A stretch of DNA of 64,000 bases from assembly GCA_963836375.1 (NCBI GenBank), contig CAWIJK010000002.1, positions 868,001-932,000 on the forward strand, read 5' to 3'. Below are positions 36,352 through 46,565 of this stretch, in pieces (positions within the stretch are counted from its first letter, which is position 1; the number at the start of each line of letters is the position of its first letter). The notes beneath the pieces were generated by a model that was given only the letters and a program-made list of their open reading frames with translations, searched no databases and was not told where the DNA came from. The translations under genes were made by a program, and so were the position numbers. The stretch comes from CAWIJK01 sp963836375. Lineage in GTDB: Bacteria; Actinomycetota; Acidimicrobiia; Acidimicrobiales; RAAP-2.

Positions 36352-36773
36352 GGCCGGCGCCCAGAACCGTTGGTCGAGCCGGCGGGCGGGCGCCGGGTGG
36401 GTGGGGCCGACCCGCCGGGGGGCCCTTCGCGCAGACGCTTCAGCCCGCTGGCCGTGCCCGCCCGCAGGGCGAGCACCTTGACCACCGGGTTGGCGAAGGC
36501 CCGCTGGGCAAGCCGGGAGGCCGAGTCCACCGTGGCGGTGACCGACTCGGTGCCCTCCAAGACCGCCTCCACCCTGGCCATCTCCCCGTTGGCCTGGTCG
36601 ACGGCGAGGCGGGCCTCGCTCACCAGGGGCACCGCCTCGGAGCGCAGCGCCTCCACCCCGCGCTCGAAGCGCCTCACCTGGCCGACCAGGACCACGGCGG
36701 CCACCAGGGTGACCACGGCGGCCACGCAGGCCACCACGGCGGCCACCAGGACGACGACATCGGCGGCGGACAT
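36348..36773 (-). CDS. DUF948 membrane protein
   Basis: 141 residues. A long N-terminal membrane helix (VVVLVAAVVACVAAVVTLVA) is followed by an amphipathic coiled coil, LVSEARLAVDQANGEMARV, and a Pro-rich tail. DUF948 proteins resemble methyl-accepting coiled coils; no activity is known. The ATG at 36773 is favoured over one 14 codons upstream because the helix begins four residues later. It is 10 bases downstream of the S53 peptidase gene. Confidence 0.82.
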   Translation of the reverse strand: MSAADVVVLVAAVVACVAAVVTLVAAVVLVGQVRRFERGVEALRSEAVPLVSEARLAVDQANGEMARVEAVLEGTESVTATVDSASRLAQRAFANPVVKVLALRAGTASGLKRLREGPPGGSAPPTRRPPAGSTNGSGRRP

Positions 36774-36783
36774 GTCCCCGACT

Positions 36784-39700
36784 CTACGTGTCCGCCATGC
36801 CCACGATGGGCTCAACCAGCGCCAGGGCGCCGGTTGAGCCGAAGAAGTTGGCGTCCCCGAAGCTGAACAGCCCGCCGTCGGCGGCCACCTCCCAGTAGCC
36901 GCCGCTGTCGGGAGTTCCCAGCATGGCGACGATTGGTCGGTTCAACGGCCTGGCGCCCATCGAGCCGTAGAAGGCGGCGTCGCCGAAGCTGAACAATCCG
37001 CCGTCGGCCGCCACCTCCCAGTAGCCGTTGCCGTCGAGGGTGGGGGCGATGCCGACGATCGGCTGGTTGAGCGCCCGCCCGCCCATCGAGCCGTAGAAGG
37101 CGGCGTCGCCGAAGCTGAAGATGCCGCCGTCGGAGGCCACCTCCCAGTAGCCACCGCCGTCGGGGGTGGCCGCCAGGCCGACGATCGGGCGGTTGAGCGC
37201 CCGCCCGCCCATCGAGCCGTAGAAGGCGGCGTCGCCGAAGCTGAAGATGCCGCCGTCGGAGGCCACCTCCCAGTAGCCACCGCCGTCGGGGGTGGCCGCC
37301 AGGCCGACGATCGGGCGGTTGAGCGCCCGCCCGCCCATCGAGCCGTAGAAGGCGGCGTCGCCGAAGCTGAAGATGCCGCCGTCGGAGGCCACCTCCCAGT
37401 AGCCACCGCCGTCGGGGGTGGCCGCCAGGCCGACGATCGGGCGGTTGAGCGCCCGCCCGCCCATCGAGCCGTAGAAGGCGGCGTCGCCGAAGCTGAAGAT
37501 GCCGCCGTCGGCCGCCCCAAGCCAATAGCCGAGACCGTTCCGGGGTGTCCCGAAGATGTAGCGGTCCTGGGGCACGGCGGCCGAGGTGCCGTTGGCCGTG
37601 GTGACCGTGACGTCGACGGCCAGCGGGCCCGGAGCGGGGGGAATGGCCACGGTGACCGACGTGGCCGAGTCCGACAGGATCGGCGCGCTGAGCGTCGGCC
37701 CGAAGTGCACGGCAGTGGCTCCTTGCAGCGAGGACCCGAAGATGGTCAGCGTCCCGCCTCCGCCGACCGGGCCGTTGCCGTTGCTGAGGGCGATGACCGC
37801 CGGGCAGCCGCCGGGTGGCTGGAGGTCGCCGGACAACACGACGCCGTCGGGCGAACCCCACCCGGTCGCCATGTCGTAACCGACGGTAGTCGGGTAGTGG
37901 CCCGCGTTCGCCGAGCCGGTCAAGTTGTTGTCCCCGGCGACGGTCACGTCGTGGAAGGCGGACGACCCCACCGACCCCAGGGCGTAGAGCGAGGGGTTCA
38001 CCAGACCCAGGGACGACGCGCAGCCGCCGGTGGTCAGGGCGAGCAACGCCCCCCACAGCGGGGCGGCGCCGCTCGTCCCCCCGACCGGCCCCCACTGCCC
38101 GGCCCAGTAGTAGATGTAGCTGGTCCGGGGGTTCGCCGCTGCCGAGACGTCGGGCACCTCCCGGCAGTCCCCGGTGGCGTTGGCGCACGGCGCGCCCGAC
38201 GAGAAGGGGTTGACGGTGCCGTTGCCGGCGGCGGCCTGCCACGCCGGCATCGGCCAGTTGGCCGAGATCCCCCCGCCCCCGGCCCCGCCCCCCTCGGCGC
38301 AGGTGGTGTTCGAGATTCCCTGGCAGTCGTTCCACACCTCCTCGCCGACCGTCGAGCCGTTCGGGAGCGACGTCCCCCCGACCCCGGTCACGTCGGGCTG
38401 GGCGGCCGGGTCCTCCACCTGGAGCTCGGTGGGGTCCGGTGGCTGGTCGATGGGGTCCCAGCAGCCCTCGGACCCCGAGTCCCCCGAGGCGGCCACCACG
38501 GTCTGGCCCTGGGCGGCCATCTCGGCGAAGACCACCGCCTCGGCCCCGGCCGCCGACCCGTCCCCGATGCCGACCGGGGTGTCCAGCGCCTCGCACTGGC
38601 CCCAGCTGGTGCTGACGATCTGGGCCGCGTCGTCGGTGGCGATGCGCTGGAGGGTGTCGAAGGGACCGGCCCCGGCCAGGTTGTCGTCGGAGTTCGGGCC
38701 CTCGTAGACCAGGATCCTCGCCTGGGGGGCCAGCGACGAGGCGTCTTCAATGTCGAGGGCCGCCTCGCCGCTGCCGGCCCCGGTGTAGCCCGCCCCCCCG
38801 TCGACCTGGACGGTCGACAGCGGGTTGTCCAGGCCGTAGCACTGGTCGAAGGCGGTGATGTCGCTGGTCAGGTGGGGCTCGAGCTCGTAAAGGGCGATGG
38901 TGACCCCGCCCCCGCCCCGACCCTCGGCGTAGAGGGGCGACAGGCCGTAGACCGTGGCCAACTGGTTCTGGGTCAGCGAGCCCCCGGCCCCGTAGGCGGC
39001 GGCAGCCGGACAGGCGACCGGCGCGGCCAGCCGGTCCGTGGTGCTCGGGCTGTTGGCCTGGGGGATCGCCGCCGGGGTGGCCTCGGACGGGGCGGTGTCG
39101 GACTGGGGGCTCTCGGACCCCGGACCGGTGCCTGTAGCCGACCCGCTGGCGGCCCGACGGCGGGTGTCGGTGCCCGAGAGGGCCAGGTTGTCGTGCCAAA
39201 CCGTCAGGTTGTCTAGCCCGATCAGTGCCTGTACCTGGGGGGCCAGCGATGACGGGACGCTCGGGGCGGCGGTGTTGGCGTAGGCGGTCCGCCCCGACGC
39301 GAGGACCACGGCGCGAACCGGGGTCGCGAAGGCCTGGCCGATGGCCGGGGCCGGCCCGGTCACCGGCACCACCAGGCCGTCGGGGGTGGTGGGCCCCACC
39401 GAGAGCCCGGTGGAGCCCAACCAGGCCCGCACGGCGGCGATGCTGGCCGGGCTGGGCCCAAAGCGCGCCGCGAACTGGCCGGGTGCGAGGAACCGGTGGA
39501 ACTCTGGGGACCCCGGGGTCGACACCACGTCGACGAAGTCGTCGAGGGCGGTCGGGTCGGGCATGGCCAAGACCACGTCGACGGTGAGGGACTGGGCGGC
39601 CGAGAGGGTCCCGAGGACCCGGGCCCCGGCGGGCAGCGGCGGCGTGGCCTGGACGGTGGCCCGGGCCTCGCTCGGTGTCCCGGCCGCGGCGGCCGCCACC

Positions 39701-39789
39701 GCGCCGGGCGCCACCAGCAGGCCGGCGGTCAGTACGGCAGCGCCTAGCGTCGTCAGGCCGAGCACCCCCTTGCTCCGGTGTGCCGTCAT
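36784..39789 (-). CDS. Secreted S53 (sedolisin/kumamolisin) peptidase with IPT/TIG and C-terminal repeat domain
   Basis: 1001 residues. Signal peptide 1-36; pro-kumamolisin activation domain about 45-200; Ser/Thr/Pro linker about 205-255. The catalytic domain spans about 260-655 with Glu342 and Asp346 (GSGEAALDIEDASS), Asp437 (AASGDSGSEG) and nucleophile Ser573 (VGGTSGAAPLWG). An IPT/TIG-like domain covers about 663-745. Six 42-residue repeats follow, each GYWxVAxDGGxFSFGDAxFxGS-like, probably a beta-propeller-type surface module. S53 enzymes act in acid, which suits an acidic habitat (inference). ATG overlaps the rarA stop as ATGA, with GGAGAGGG upstream, so it is coupled into a housekeeping operon. 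Confidence 0.92.
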   Translation of the reverse strand: MTAHRSKGVLGLTTLGAAVLTAGLLVAPGAVAAAAAGTPSEARATVQATPPLPAGARVLGTLSAAQSLTVDVVLAMPDPTALDDFVDVVSTPGSPEFHRFLAPGQFAARFGPSPASIAAVRAWLGSTGLSVGPTTPDGLVVPVTGPAPAIGQAFATPVRAVVLASGRTAYANTAAPSVPSSLAPQVQALIGLDNLTVWHDNLALSGTDTRRRAASGSATGTGPGSESPQSDTAPSEATPAAIPQANSPSTTDRLAAPVACPAAAAYGAGGSLTQNQLATVYGLSPLYAEGRGGGGVTIALYELEPHLTSDITAFDQCYGLDNPLSTVQVDGGAGYTGAGSGEAALDIEDASSLAPQARILVYEGPNSDDNLAGAGPFDTLQRIATDDAAQIVSTSWGQCEALDTPVGIGDGSAAGAEAVVFAEMAAQGQTVVAASGDSGSEGCWDPIDQPPDPTELQVEDPAAQPDVTGVGGTSLPNGSTVGEEVWNDCQGISNTTCAEGGGAGGGGISANWPMPAWQAAAGNGTVNPFSSGAPCANATGDCREVPDVSAAANPRTSYIYYWAGQWGPVGGTSGAAPLWGALLALTTGGCASSLGLVNPSLYALGSVGSSAFHDVTVAGDNNLTGSANAGHYPTTVGYDMATGWGSPDGVVLSGDLQPPGGCPAVIALSNGNGPVGGGGTLTIFGSSLQGATAVHFGPTLSAPILSDSATSVTVAIPPAPGPLAVDVTVTTANGTSAAVPQDRYIFGTPRNGLGYWLGAADGGIFSFGDAAFYGSMGGRALNRPIVGLAATPDGGGYWEVASDGGIFSFGDAAFYGSMGGRALNRPIVGLAATPDGGGYWEVASDGGIFSFGDAAFYGSMGGRALNRPIVGLAATPDGGGYWEVASDGGIFSFGDAAFYGSMGGRALNQPIVGIAPTLDGNGYWEVAADGGLFSFGDAAFYGSMGARPLNRPIVAMLGTPDSGGYWEVAADGGLFSFGDANFFGSTGALALVEPIVGMADT
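37120..37497 (-). repeat. Three exact 126-bp tandem repeats
   Basis: Positions 37120-37245, 37246-37371 and 37372-37497 are identical in sequence. Each encodes one 42-residue unit of the S53 peptidase C-terminal domain. Diverged copies flank them on both sides (about 36826-37119 and after 37497). Exact identity points to recent duplication or gene conversion. Confidence 0.95.
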
Positions 39790-41168
39790 GGCCCCTCTCC
39801 CTCCTCGACGGGACCACGATCTCTTCGAGCGCCCCCGCCCCCGGCCGTGAGCCGGCGCAGGCGCTCGCCGAGCTCGGCCTCGGCCCCGTGGGCCGACGGC
39901 TCGTAGTAGACGTGGCCCTCGACCTCGTCGGGCCGGTAGCGCTGGGGCACCCACCCGGCGGGGTCGTCATGAGGGTAGCGGTACCCCTCCCCGTGGCCGA
40001 GGTCACCCGCCCCCCGGTAGTGGGCGTCTCGCAGGTGGATCGGCACGTCGCTGCGCGCCGCGGCGCGCACGTCGGCCCGGGCCCGGGCCAACCCGACGGT
40101 GACCCGGTTCGACTTGGGCGCCGTCGCCAGGTGGACCACCGCCTGGGCCAGGTTCAACGAGGCCTCGGGCAGCCCGACCAGCCCGACCGCCCCGGCGGCG
40201 GCCTCGGCCACCACCAGGGCGTTCGGGTCGGCCATGCCCACGTCCTCGCTGGCCAAGATGACCAGGCGACGGGCGATGAACCGGGCGTCCTCGCCGGCGT
40301 CGAGCATCCGGGCCAGCCAGTAAAGCCCGGCGTCGGGATCCGAGCCCCGGATGCTCTTGATCAGGGCGCTGGCCTGGTCGTAGTGCTCGTCGGCCCCCTG
40401 GTGGTAGAGGCGGCCGTCGCGGGCCCGCGAGACGTCGTCGAGGGTTACCCGCGGTGGTCCCGACGCGGCGTCGGGGCCGGCGGCGAGCTCGGCCCGGGCG
40501 GCGGCCAGGGCGACCGCCAGCTCCAAGGTGCCCAGGGCGGCCCGGGCGTCCCCGTCGGCCGCCGCCACCAGGGCGGCCAGCGCCTCGGGGTCGGCCTCGG
40601 CCGACTCTGCCGCCAGCCCCCGGTCGACCACCGCCGCCAGCTCGTCGGTCGAGAGCGGCTCGAGGCGCCAGAGGGTGGCCCGGCTCATGAGGGGGGCGTT
40701 GACCTCGAAGTAGGGGTTCTCGGTCGTCGCCCCGACCAGGACCACCAGCCCCTCTTCGACCGCCGGGAGGAGCACGTCCTGCTGGGCCTTGTTGAAGCGG
40801 TGGACCTCGTCGACGAACAAGATGGTGCCCCGGCCCTGCTCGCCGAGCCGGCGTCGCGCCGCCTCGAGCGCCTCGCGTACGTCTTTCACCCCCGAGGCCA
40901 CCGCCGACAGGGGCACGAAGGCCTTGGCCGTGGCGTCGGCCAGCAGGCGGGCCAACGTGGTCTTCCCGGTGCCCGGCGGCCCCCACAAGATGGCCGAGCC
41001 CAGCCGGTCGCCCTCGACCAGCACCCGCAACGGGGCGCCGGGGGCGACCAGGTGGCGCTGGCCGACCACCTCGTCGAGGGTGCGGGGCCGCAATCGGGCG
41101 GCCAGGGGGGCCCCGGTGGCCAGCCGGCGTTCCGCCGCGGCGCTGAAGAGGTCCCCCTCCGGGCTCAT
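39786..41168 (-). CDS. rarA: Replication-associated recombination protein A (AAA ATPase)
   Basis: 460 residues of the RarA/MgsA/WRNIP1 family, which acts at stalled replication forks. Walker A is ILWGPPGTGKTTLARLL, Walker B is TILFVDEVHRFNKAQQD, and sensor 1 is VLVGATTENPYFEVN. LYHQGADEHYDQASALIKSI and SDPDAGLYWLARMLDAGED mark the C-terminal family domain. Both ends overlap neighbours as ATGA. The last 25 residues are an acidic/basic tail. Confidence 0.95.
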   Translation of the reverse strand: MSPEGDLFSAAAERRLATGAPLAARLRPRTLDEVVGQRHLVAPGAPLRVLVEGDRLGSAILWGPPGTGKTTLARLLADATAKAFVPLSAVASGVKDVREALEAARRRLGEQGRGTILFVDEVHRFNKAQQDVLLPAVEEGLVVLVGATTENPYFEVNAPLMSRATLWRLEPLSTDELAAVVDRGLAAESAEADPEALAALVAAADGDARAALGTLELAVALAAARAELAAGPDAASGPPRVTLDDVSRARDGRLYHQGADEHYDQASALIKSIRGSDPDAGLYWLARMLDAGEDARFIARRLVILASEDVGMADPNALVVAEAAAGAVGLVGLPEASLNLAQAVVHLATAPKSNRVTVGLARARADVRAAARSDVPIHLRDAHYRGAGDLGHGEGYRYPHDDPAGWVPQRYRPDEVEGHVYYEPSAHGAEAELGERLRRLTAGGGGARRDRGPVEEGEGP

Positions 41169-42964
41169 CCCTGGCTCGGCGGCGCCGGCACCCGGATCCC
41201 CAGGTCGGCCAGGGCCCCGGGGGCCAGGGGCTTGGGGGCGCCGGTCAACGGGTCGGCGCCGGACTGGGTCTTGGGGAAGGCGATCACCTCGCGGATGTTG
41301 TCCTCTCCGCAGAAGATGGCGACCAGGCGGTCGATGCCGAAGGCGAAGCCGGCGTGGGGCGGGGCCCCGTAGCGGAAGGCGCCCAGCAAGAACCCGAAGC
41401 GGGCCTCGGCCTCGTCGTCGGTGATCCCGAGCGCCTCGAAGACGGCCCGCTGGATGTCGGCCCGGTGGATCCGCACGCTCCCCGACCCGAGCTCCCAGCC
41501 GTTCAGTACCAGGTCGTACGCCTGGGACCGCACCGCCGCGGGATCGGTCGAGAGCAGCGCCAGGTCGTCGGGGTGGGGCATGGTGAACGGGTGGTGGGCC
41601 GGCACCGGGTTGCCGGCGGTGTCGACGCCGTCGAACATCGGGAACTCGGTGACCCAGACGTAGCGGTAGGGGCCCTCGCTGACCGGCTGGGCCCCCAGGG
41701 CGAGGCGCAGCTGGCCCAGGACGCTGCAGGCCAGCCGGTACTCGTCGGAAACCACCAGGACCAGGTCACCGGATCCCGCCCCGGTGGCGGCCACGAGACC
41801 GGCGCGTTCGTCGTCCCCCAAGAAGCGATCCAGGGGGGAGTCGAGGCCGAGGGCGCCGTCGGCAGCCGTGACCTTGAACCAGGCCAGCCCCTTGGCCCCG
41901 TGGGCCTTGGCCCGGTCGACCAGGCCGTCGAGCTGGGACCGGCTCATGGCCGCCCCCCCGGTGACGCACAGGGCCTTGACGGCGTGGCGCCGGGACCCCG
42001 CACCCGGGGCGAAGGCCCGGACCTCGGTGCCGGCGAAGATCGATCCGAGGTCGACCAGTTCCATCCCAAAACGCAGGTCCGGCTTGTCCGAGCCGAAGCG
42101 GTCCATGGCCTCGGCCCAGGTCAGGGTCTCGATCGGCCCGGGGCGGACGCCGGTGGCCGCCTCGGCGGCGTCCAAGACGGCCTCGGACACGAAGCCGAGC
42201 ACGTCGTCTTGGGTGACGAAGGACGCCTCCATGTCGAGCTGGGTGAACTCGAATTGCCGGTCGGCCCGCAGGTCCTCGTCGCGCAGGCACCGGGCGATCT
42301 GGTAGTAGCGGTCTAGGCCCGACACCATCAAGAGCTGCTTGGCCAGCTGGGGGCTCTGGGGCAGCACATAGAACGAACCGGGGTGCAGCCGGCTCGGGAC
42401 GGCGAACTCCCGGGCCCCCTCGGGGGTGGGGGCCCACAGCAGCGGGGTCTCCACCTCGCAGAAACCCTGTCGGTCCATGGCCGCCCGGATGGCCGCGTTG
42501 ACCACGGCGCGCAGCCGGAGGTTCTCTTGCATGCGCGGCCGGCGGAGGTCGACGTAGCGGTACCGGAGGCGAACCGCCTCGTCCACCTCCACCCGGTCCT
42601 CGACGCCGAACGGCGGCGGTTCGGCCGCCGACAGGACCTCCACCGTGCAGTCGCCCACCTCGAGGCGGCCGGTGGTCAACGCCGGGTTCTCCATACCCTC
42701 GGGCCGGCGGCGGACGGTGCCGGTCACGGCGATCACGAACTCGCTGCGCACGTCGACCGTGCCGTCGACCACGCACTGGACGACCCCGCTGAAGTCGCGC
42801 AGGTCGACGAAGGCCAGGTGTTCGCCGTGCTCGCGCCGGCGGCCCACCCAGCCGCAGAGGCGGACCACCGCCCCGACGTCGTCGTCGCTGAGCCGACCGC
42901 ACAGGTGTGAGCGCATCGAGGTGGCGCCCACGGCGCCGCCGAGCGCGCCCTCGCCCGTGCTCAC
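41165..42964 (-). CDS. aspS: Aspartyl-tRNA synthetase
   Basis: 599 residues, bacterial type with GAD insertion. The N-terminal OB-fold has VRLCGWVGRRREHGEHLAFV. Class II motifs include RYRYVDLRRPRMQENLRLR, YQIARCLRDEDLRADRQFEF and HAGFAFGIDRLVAIFCGEDN. The flipping-loop segment is PQSPQLAKQLLMVSG. Whether it is discriminating or also charges tRNA-Asn cannot be decided without the gatCAB genes. GTGA overlap with hisS upstream. Confidence 0.96.
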   Translation of the reverse strand: MSTGEGALGGAVGATSMRSHLCGRLSDDDVGAVVRLCGWVGRRREHGEHLAFVDLRDFSGVVQCVVDGTVDVRSEFVIAVTGTVRRRPEGMENPALTTGRLEVGDCTVEVLSAAEPPPFGVEDRVEVDEAVRLRYRYVDLRRPRMQENLRLRAVVNAAIRAAMDRQGFCEVETPLLWAPTPEGAREFAVPSRLHPGSFYVLPQSPQLAKQLLMVSGLDRYYQIARCLRDEDLRADRQFEFTQLDMEASFVTQDDVLGFVSEAVLDAAEAATGVRPGPIETLTWAEAMDRFGSDKPDLRFGMELVDLGSIFAGTEVRAFAPGAGSRRHAVKALCVTGGAAMSRSQLDGLVDRAKAHGAKGLAWFKVTAADGALGLDSPLDRFLGDDERAGLVAATGAGSGDLVLVVSDEYRLACSVLGQLRLALGAQPVSEGPYRYVWVTEFPMFDGVDTAGNPVPAHHPFTMPHPDDLALLSTDPAAVRSQAYDLVLNGWELGSGSVRIHRADIQRAVFEALGITDDEAEARFGFLLGAFRYGAPPHAGFAFGIDRLVAIFCGEDNIREVIAFPKTQSGADPLTGAPKPLAPGALADLGIRVPAPPSQG

Positions 42965-44256
42965 GGTTCCCCGGTCCGCGGGTCGCGCTCGACCACCACG
43001 ACCTCCACCGCCGCCACCTCCCCGTCGACGCCCTCGGCCGCCAACTCGGCCGACACGGCGACGACCGCCTCGCCCAACGGCACGCTGCGCTGCCCGCCGT
43101 CACCGCGCAGCGGGCGGAGGGCCACCGTACCCGCCGCCAGCTCCTCGGGTCCGACGAGCAGCGCCACCCGGGCCCCGGAGCGGTCGGCCGCCTTGAGCTG
43201 GGACTTCATCGACCGGTCGTCGAAGGCCCGGTCGGCCCGCAACCCGGCCCGGCGTAGGGCGGCGGTGAGGTCGCGCGCCGTGGTCCCGCCGGCCACGTCG
43301 ACCACGAACGCGTCGAGCGGCGTCGGGTCGACGGGGAAGACCCCCTCGGCGTCGCAGGCAGCCAGCACCCGTTCGATGCCGACCCCGAAGCCGATGCCCG
43401 GGGTGGGCGGTCCCCCGAGCATCTCGACCAGGCCGTCATAGCGCCCACCGCCACCGATGGCGTTCTCCGCCGCCTCGAGCGCACCCGAAGCGAACTCGAA
43501 GGTGGTCCGGGTGTAGTAATCGAAGCCGCGCACTAGCCGGTGGTCGATGGTGGCGGGCACCCCGAGGGCGTCGAGACCTTCGAGCACCCGGGTGAAGTGG
43601 GACCCGCACGCCTCGCAGAGGTGGTCGACGACATGGGGAGCCCCGGCGGTGGCCGCCCGGCACGACGGCTTCTTGCAGTCGAGGACCCGAAGGGGGTTGG
43701 CCTCCAGGCGGGCGGCGTGCTCGTCGCACAGCTGGTCCCGCCGGGCCGCCAGGTACTCCACCAAGAGGGCCAGGTACCCCGGACGGCACCGCCCGTCACC
43801 CATCGAGTTGATGCGCAACGAGTAGTCCGCCAGCCGAAGAGACCTGAAGAAGGCGTCGGCCAGGGCCACCACCTCCACGTCGAGGTCGGGGTCCGACGGC
43901 CCGAGCGCCTCCACCCCGACCTGGTGGTGCTGGCGGTACCGGCCGGCGGCGGGCCGCTCGTAACGGAACGAGGGCGTCACGTACCACGCTTTCCAGGGCA
44001 GGGTCGGGTGGTGCTGGACGAAGGCCCGCACCATGGGGGCGGTGCCCTCGGGCCGCAGGGCCAGCTGGCGCCCTCCCCGGTCGGTGAACTCGTACATCTC
44101 TTTGTGCACGACGTCGCTCTCGTCGCCGATCCCGCGCCGGAACACCGCCGCGTCCTCGAACATCGGCGTGTGGACCAGGCCGTAGCCGGCCCGCTCGACC
44201 TCGCCGGCGAAGCGGGCCACGAACGCCTCCCAGCGGGTGGACTCGGGCCACAGCAC
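42961..44256 (-). CDS. hisS: Histidyl-tRNA synthetase (5' end apparently frameshifted)
   Basis: 431 residues as read from GTG 44256. Motif 2 is VTPSFRYERPAAGRYRQHHQ; later motifs are LVRGFDYYTRTTFEF, AIGGGGRYDGLVEMLGG and GIGFGVGIERVLAA. The anticodon domain is at the C-terminus. HisRS homology clearly extends upstream of the start: the same frame reads RAPRGTHDV just before it, a core N-terminal motif, yet no ATG, GTG or TTG is available there. A GTG at 44336 lies one base out of frame; adding one base between about 44270 and 44336 gives a normal 458-residue enzyme. Confidence 0.88.
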   Translation of the reverse strand: MLWPESTRWEAFVARFAGEVERAGYGLVHTPMFEDAAVFRRGIGDESDVVHKEMYEFTDRGGRQLALRPEGTAPMVRAFVQHHPTLPWKAWYVTPSFRYERPAAGRYRQHHQVGVEALGPSDPDLDVEVVALADAFFRSLRLADYSLRINSMGDGRCRPGYLALLVEYLAARRDQLCDEHAARLEANPLRVLDCKKPSCRAATAGAPHVVDHLCEACGSHFTRVLEGLDALGVPATIDHRLVRGFDYYTRTTFEFASGALEAAENAIGGGGRYDGLVEMLGGPPTPGIGFGVGIERVLAACDAEGVFPVDPTPLDAFVVDVAGGTTARDLTAALRRAGLRADRAFDDRSMKSQLKAADRSGARVALLVGPEELAAGTVALRPLRGDGGQRSVPLGEAVVAVSAELAAEGVDGEVAAVEVVVVERDPRTGEP

Positions 44257-44768
44257 GTCGTGGGTGCCCCTCGGGGCACGGGCCGGGCCGCGCTCGGGCC
44301 GTTGGGGGGCGCGCGCCCAACCGTCTCGTCGACCACGCCGGACCTAGGCCTTCTTGCCGGGAAGCTGGCGGTAGGCGTCGAAGACGCCGTCGAGGTGTTT
44401 GAGCGAGGCGATCAACGACTCGAGGTGGGTCGGGTCGGCCAGCTCGACGTCGAAGGCCATCCGGCTCACCCGGTCCGGGGCGGTGGCCGTCCGGGCGGCC
44501 ACGATGTTGAGGTGGTGCTCGGAGACCACCCGGCTGACGTCGGCCAGCAGCCGGGACCGGTCGAAGGCCCGCACCTCTACGGTGGCCACGAAGACCCCTT
44601 CGCCGCCCCGGTCCCACTCGACCTCGATCAGGCGCTCCTGGGAGCGCCGGGAGAGCGCCGCCGCGTTCGAGCAGTCCGACCGGTGCACCGAGACCCCCCG
44701 GCCCTGGGTGACGAAGCCCACGATCTGGTCACCGGGCACCGGGGTGCAGCAGCGGGCCAGGTGGACCA

Positions 44769-46558
<1,790 letters not shown>

Positions 46559-46565
<7 letters not shown>

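Noticed and set aside
37120..37497. CRISPR array
   Set aside because: The 126-bp units are contiguous with no spacers and lie in frame within a peptidase gene.
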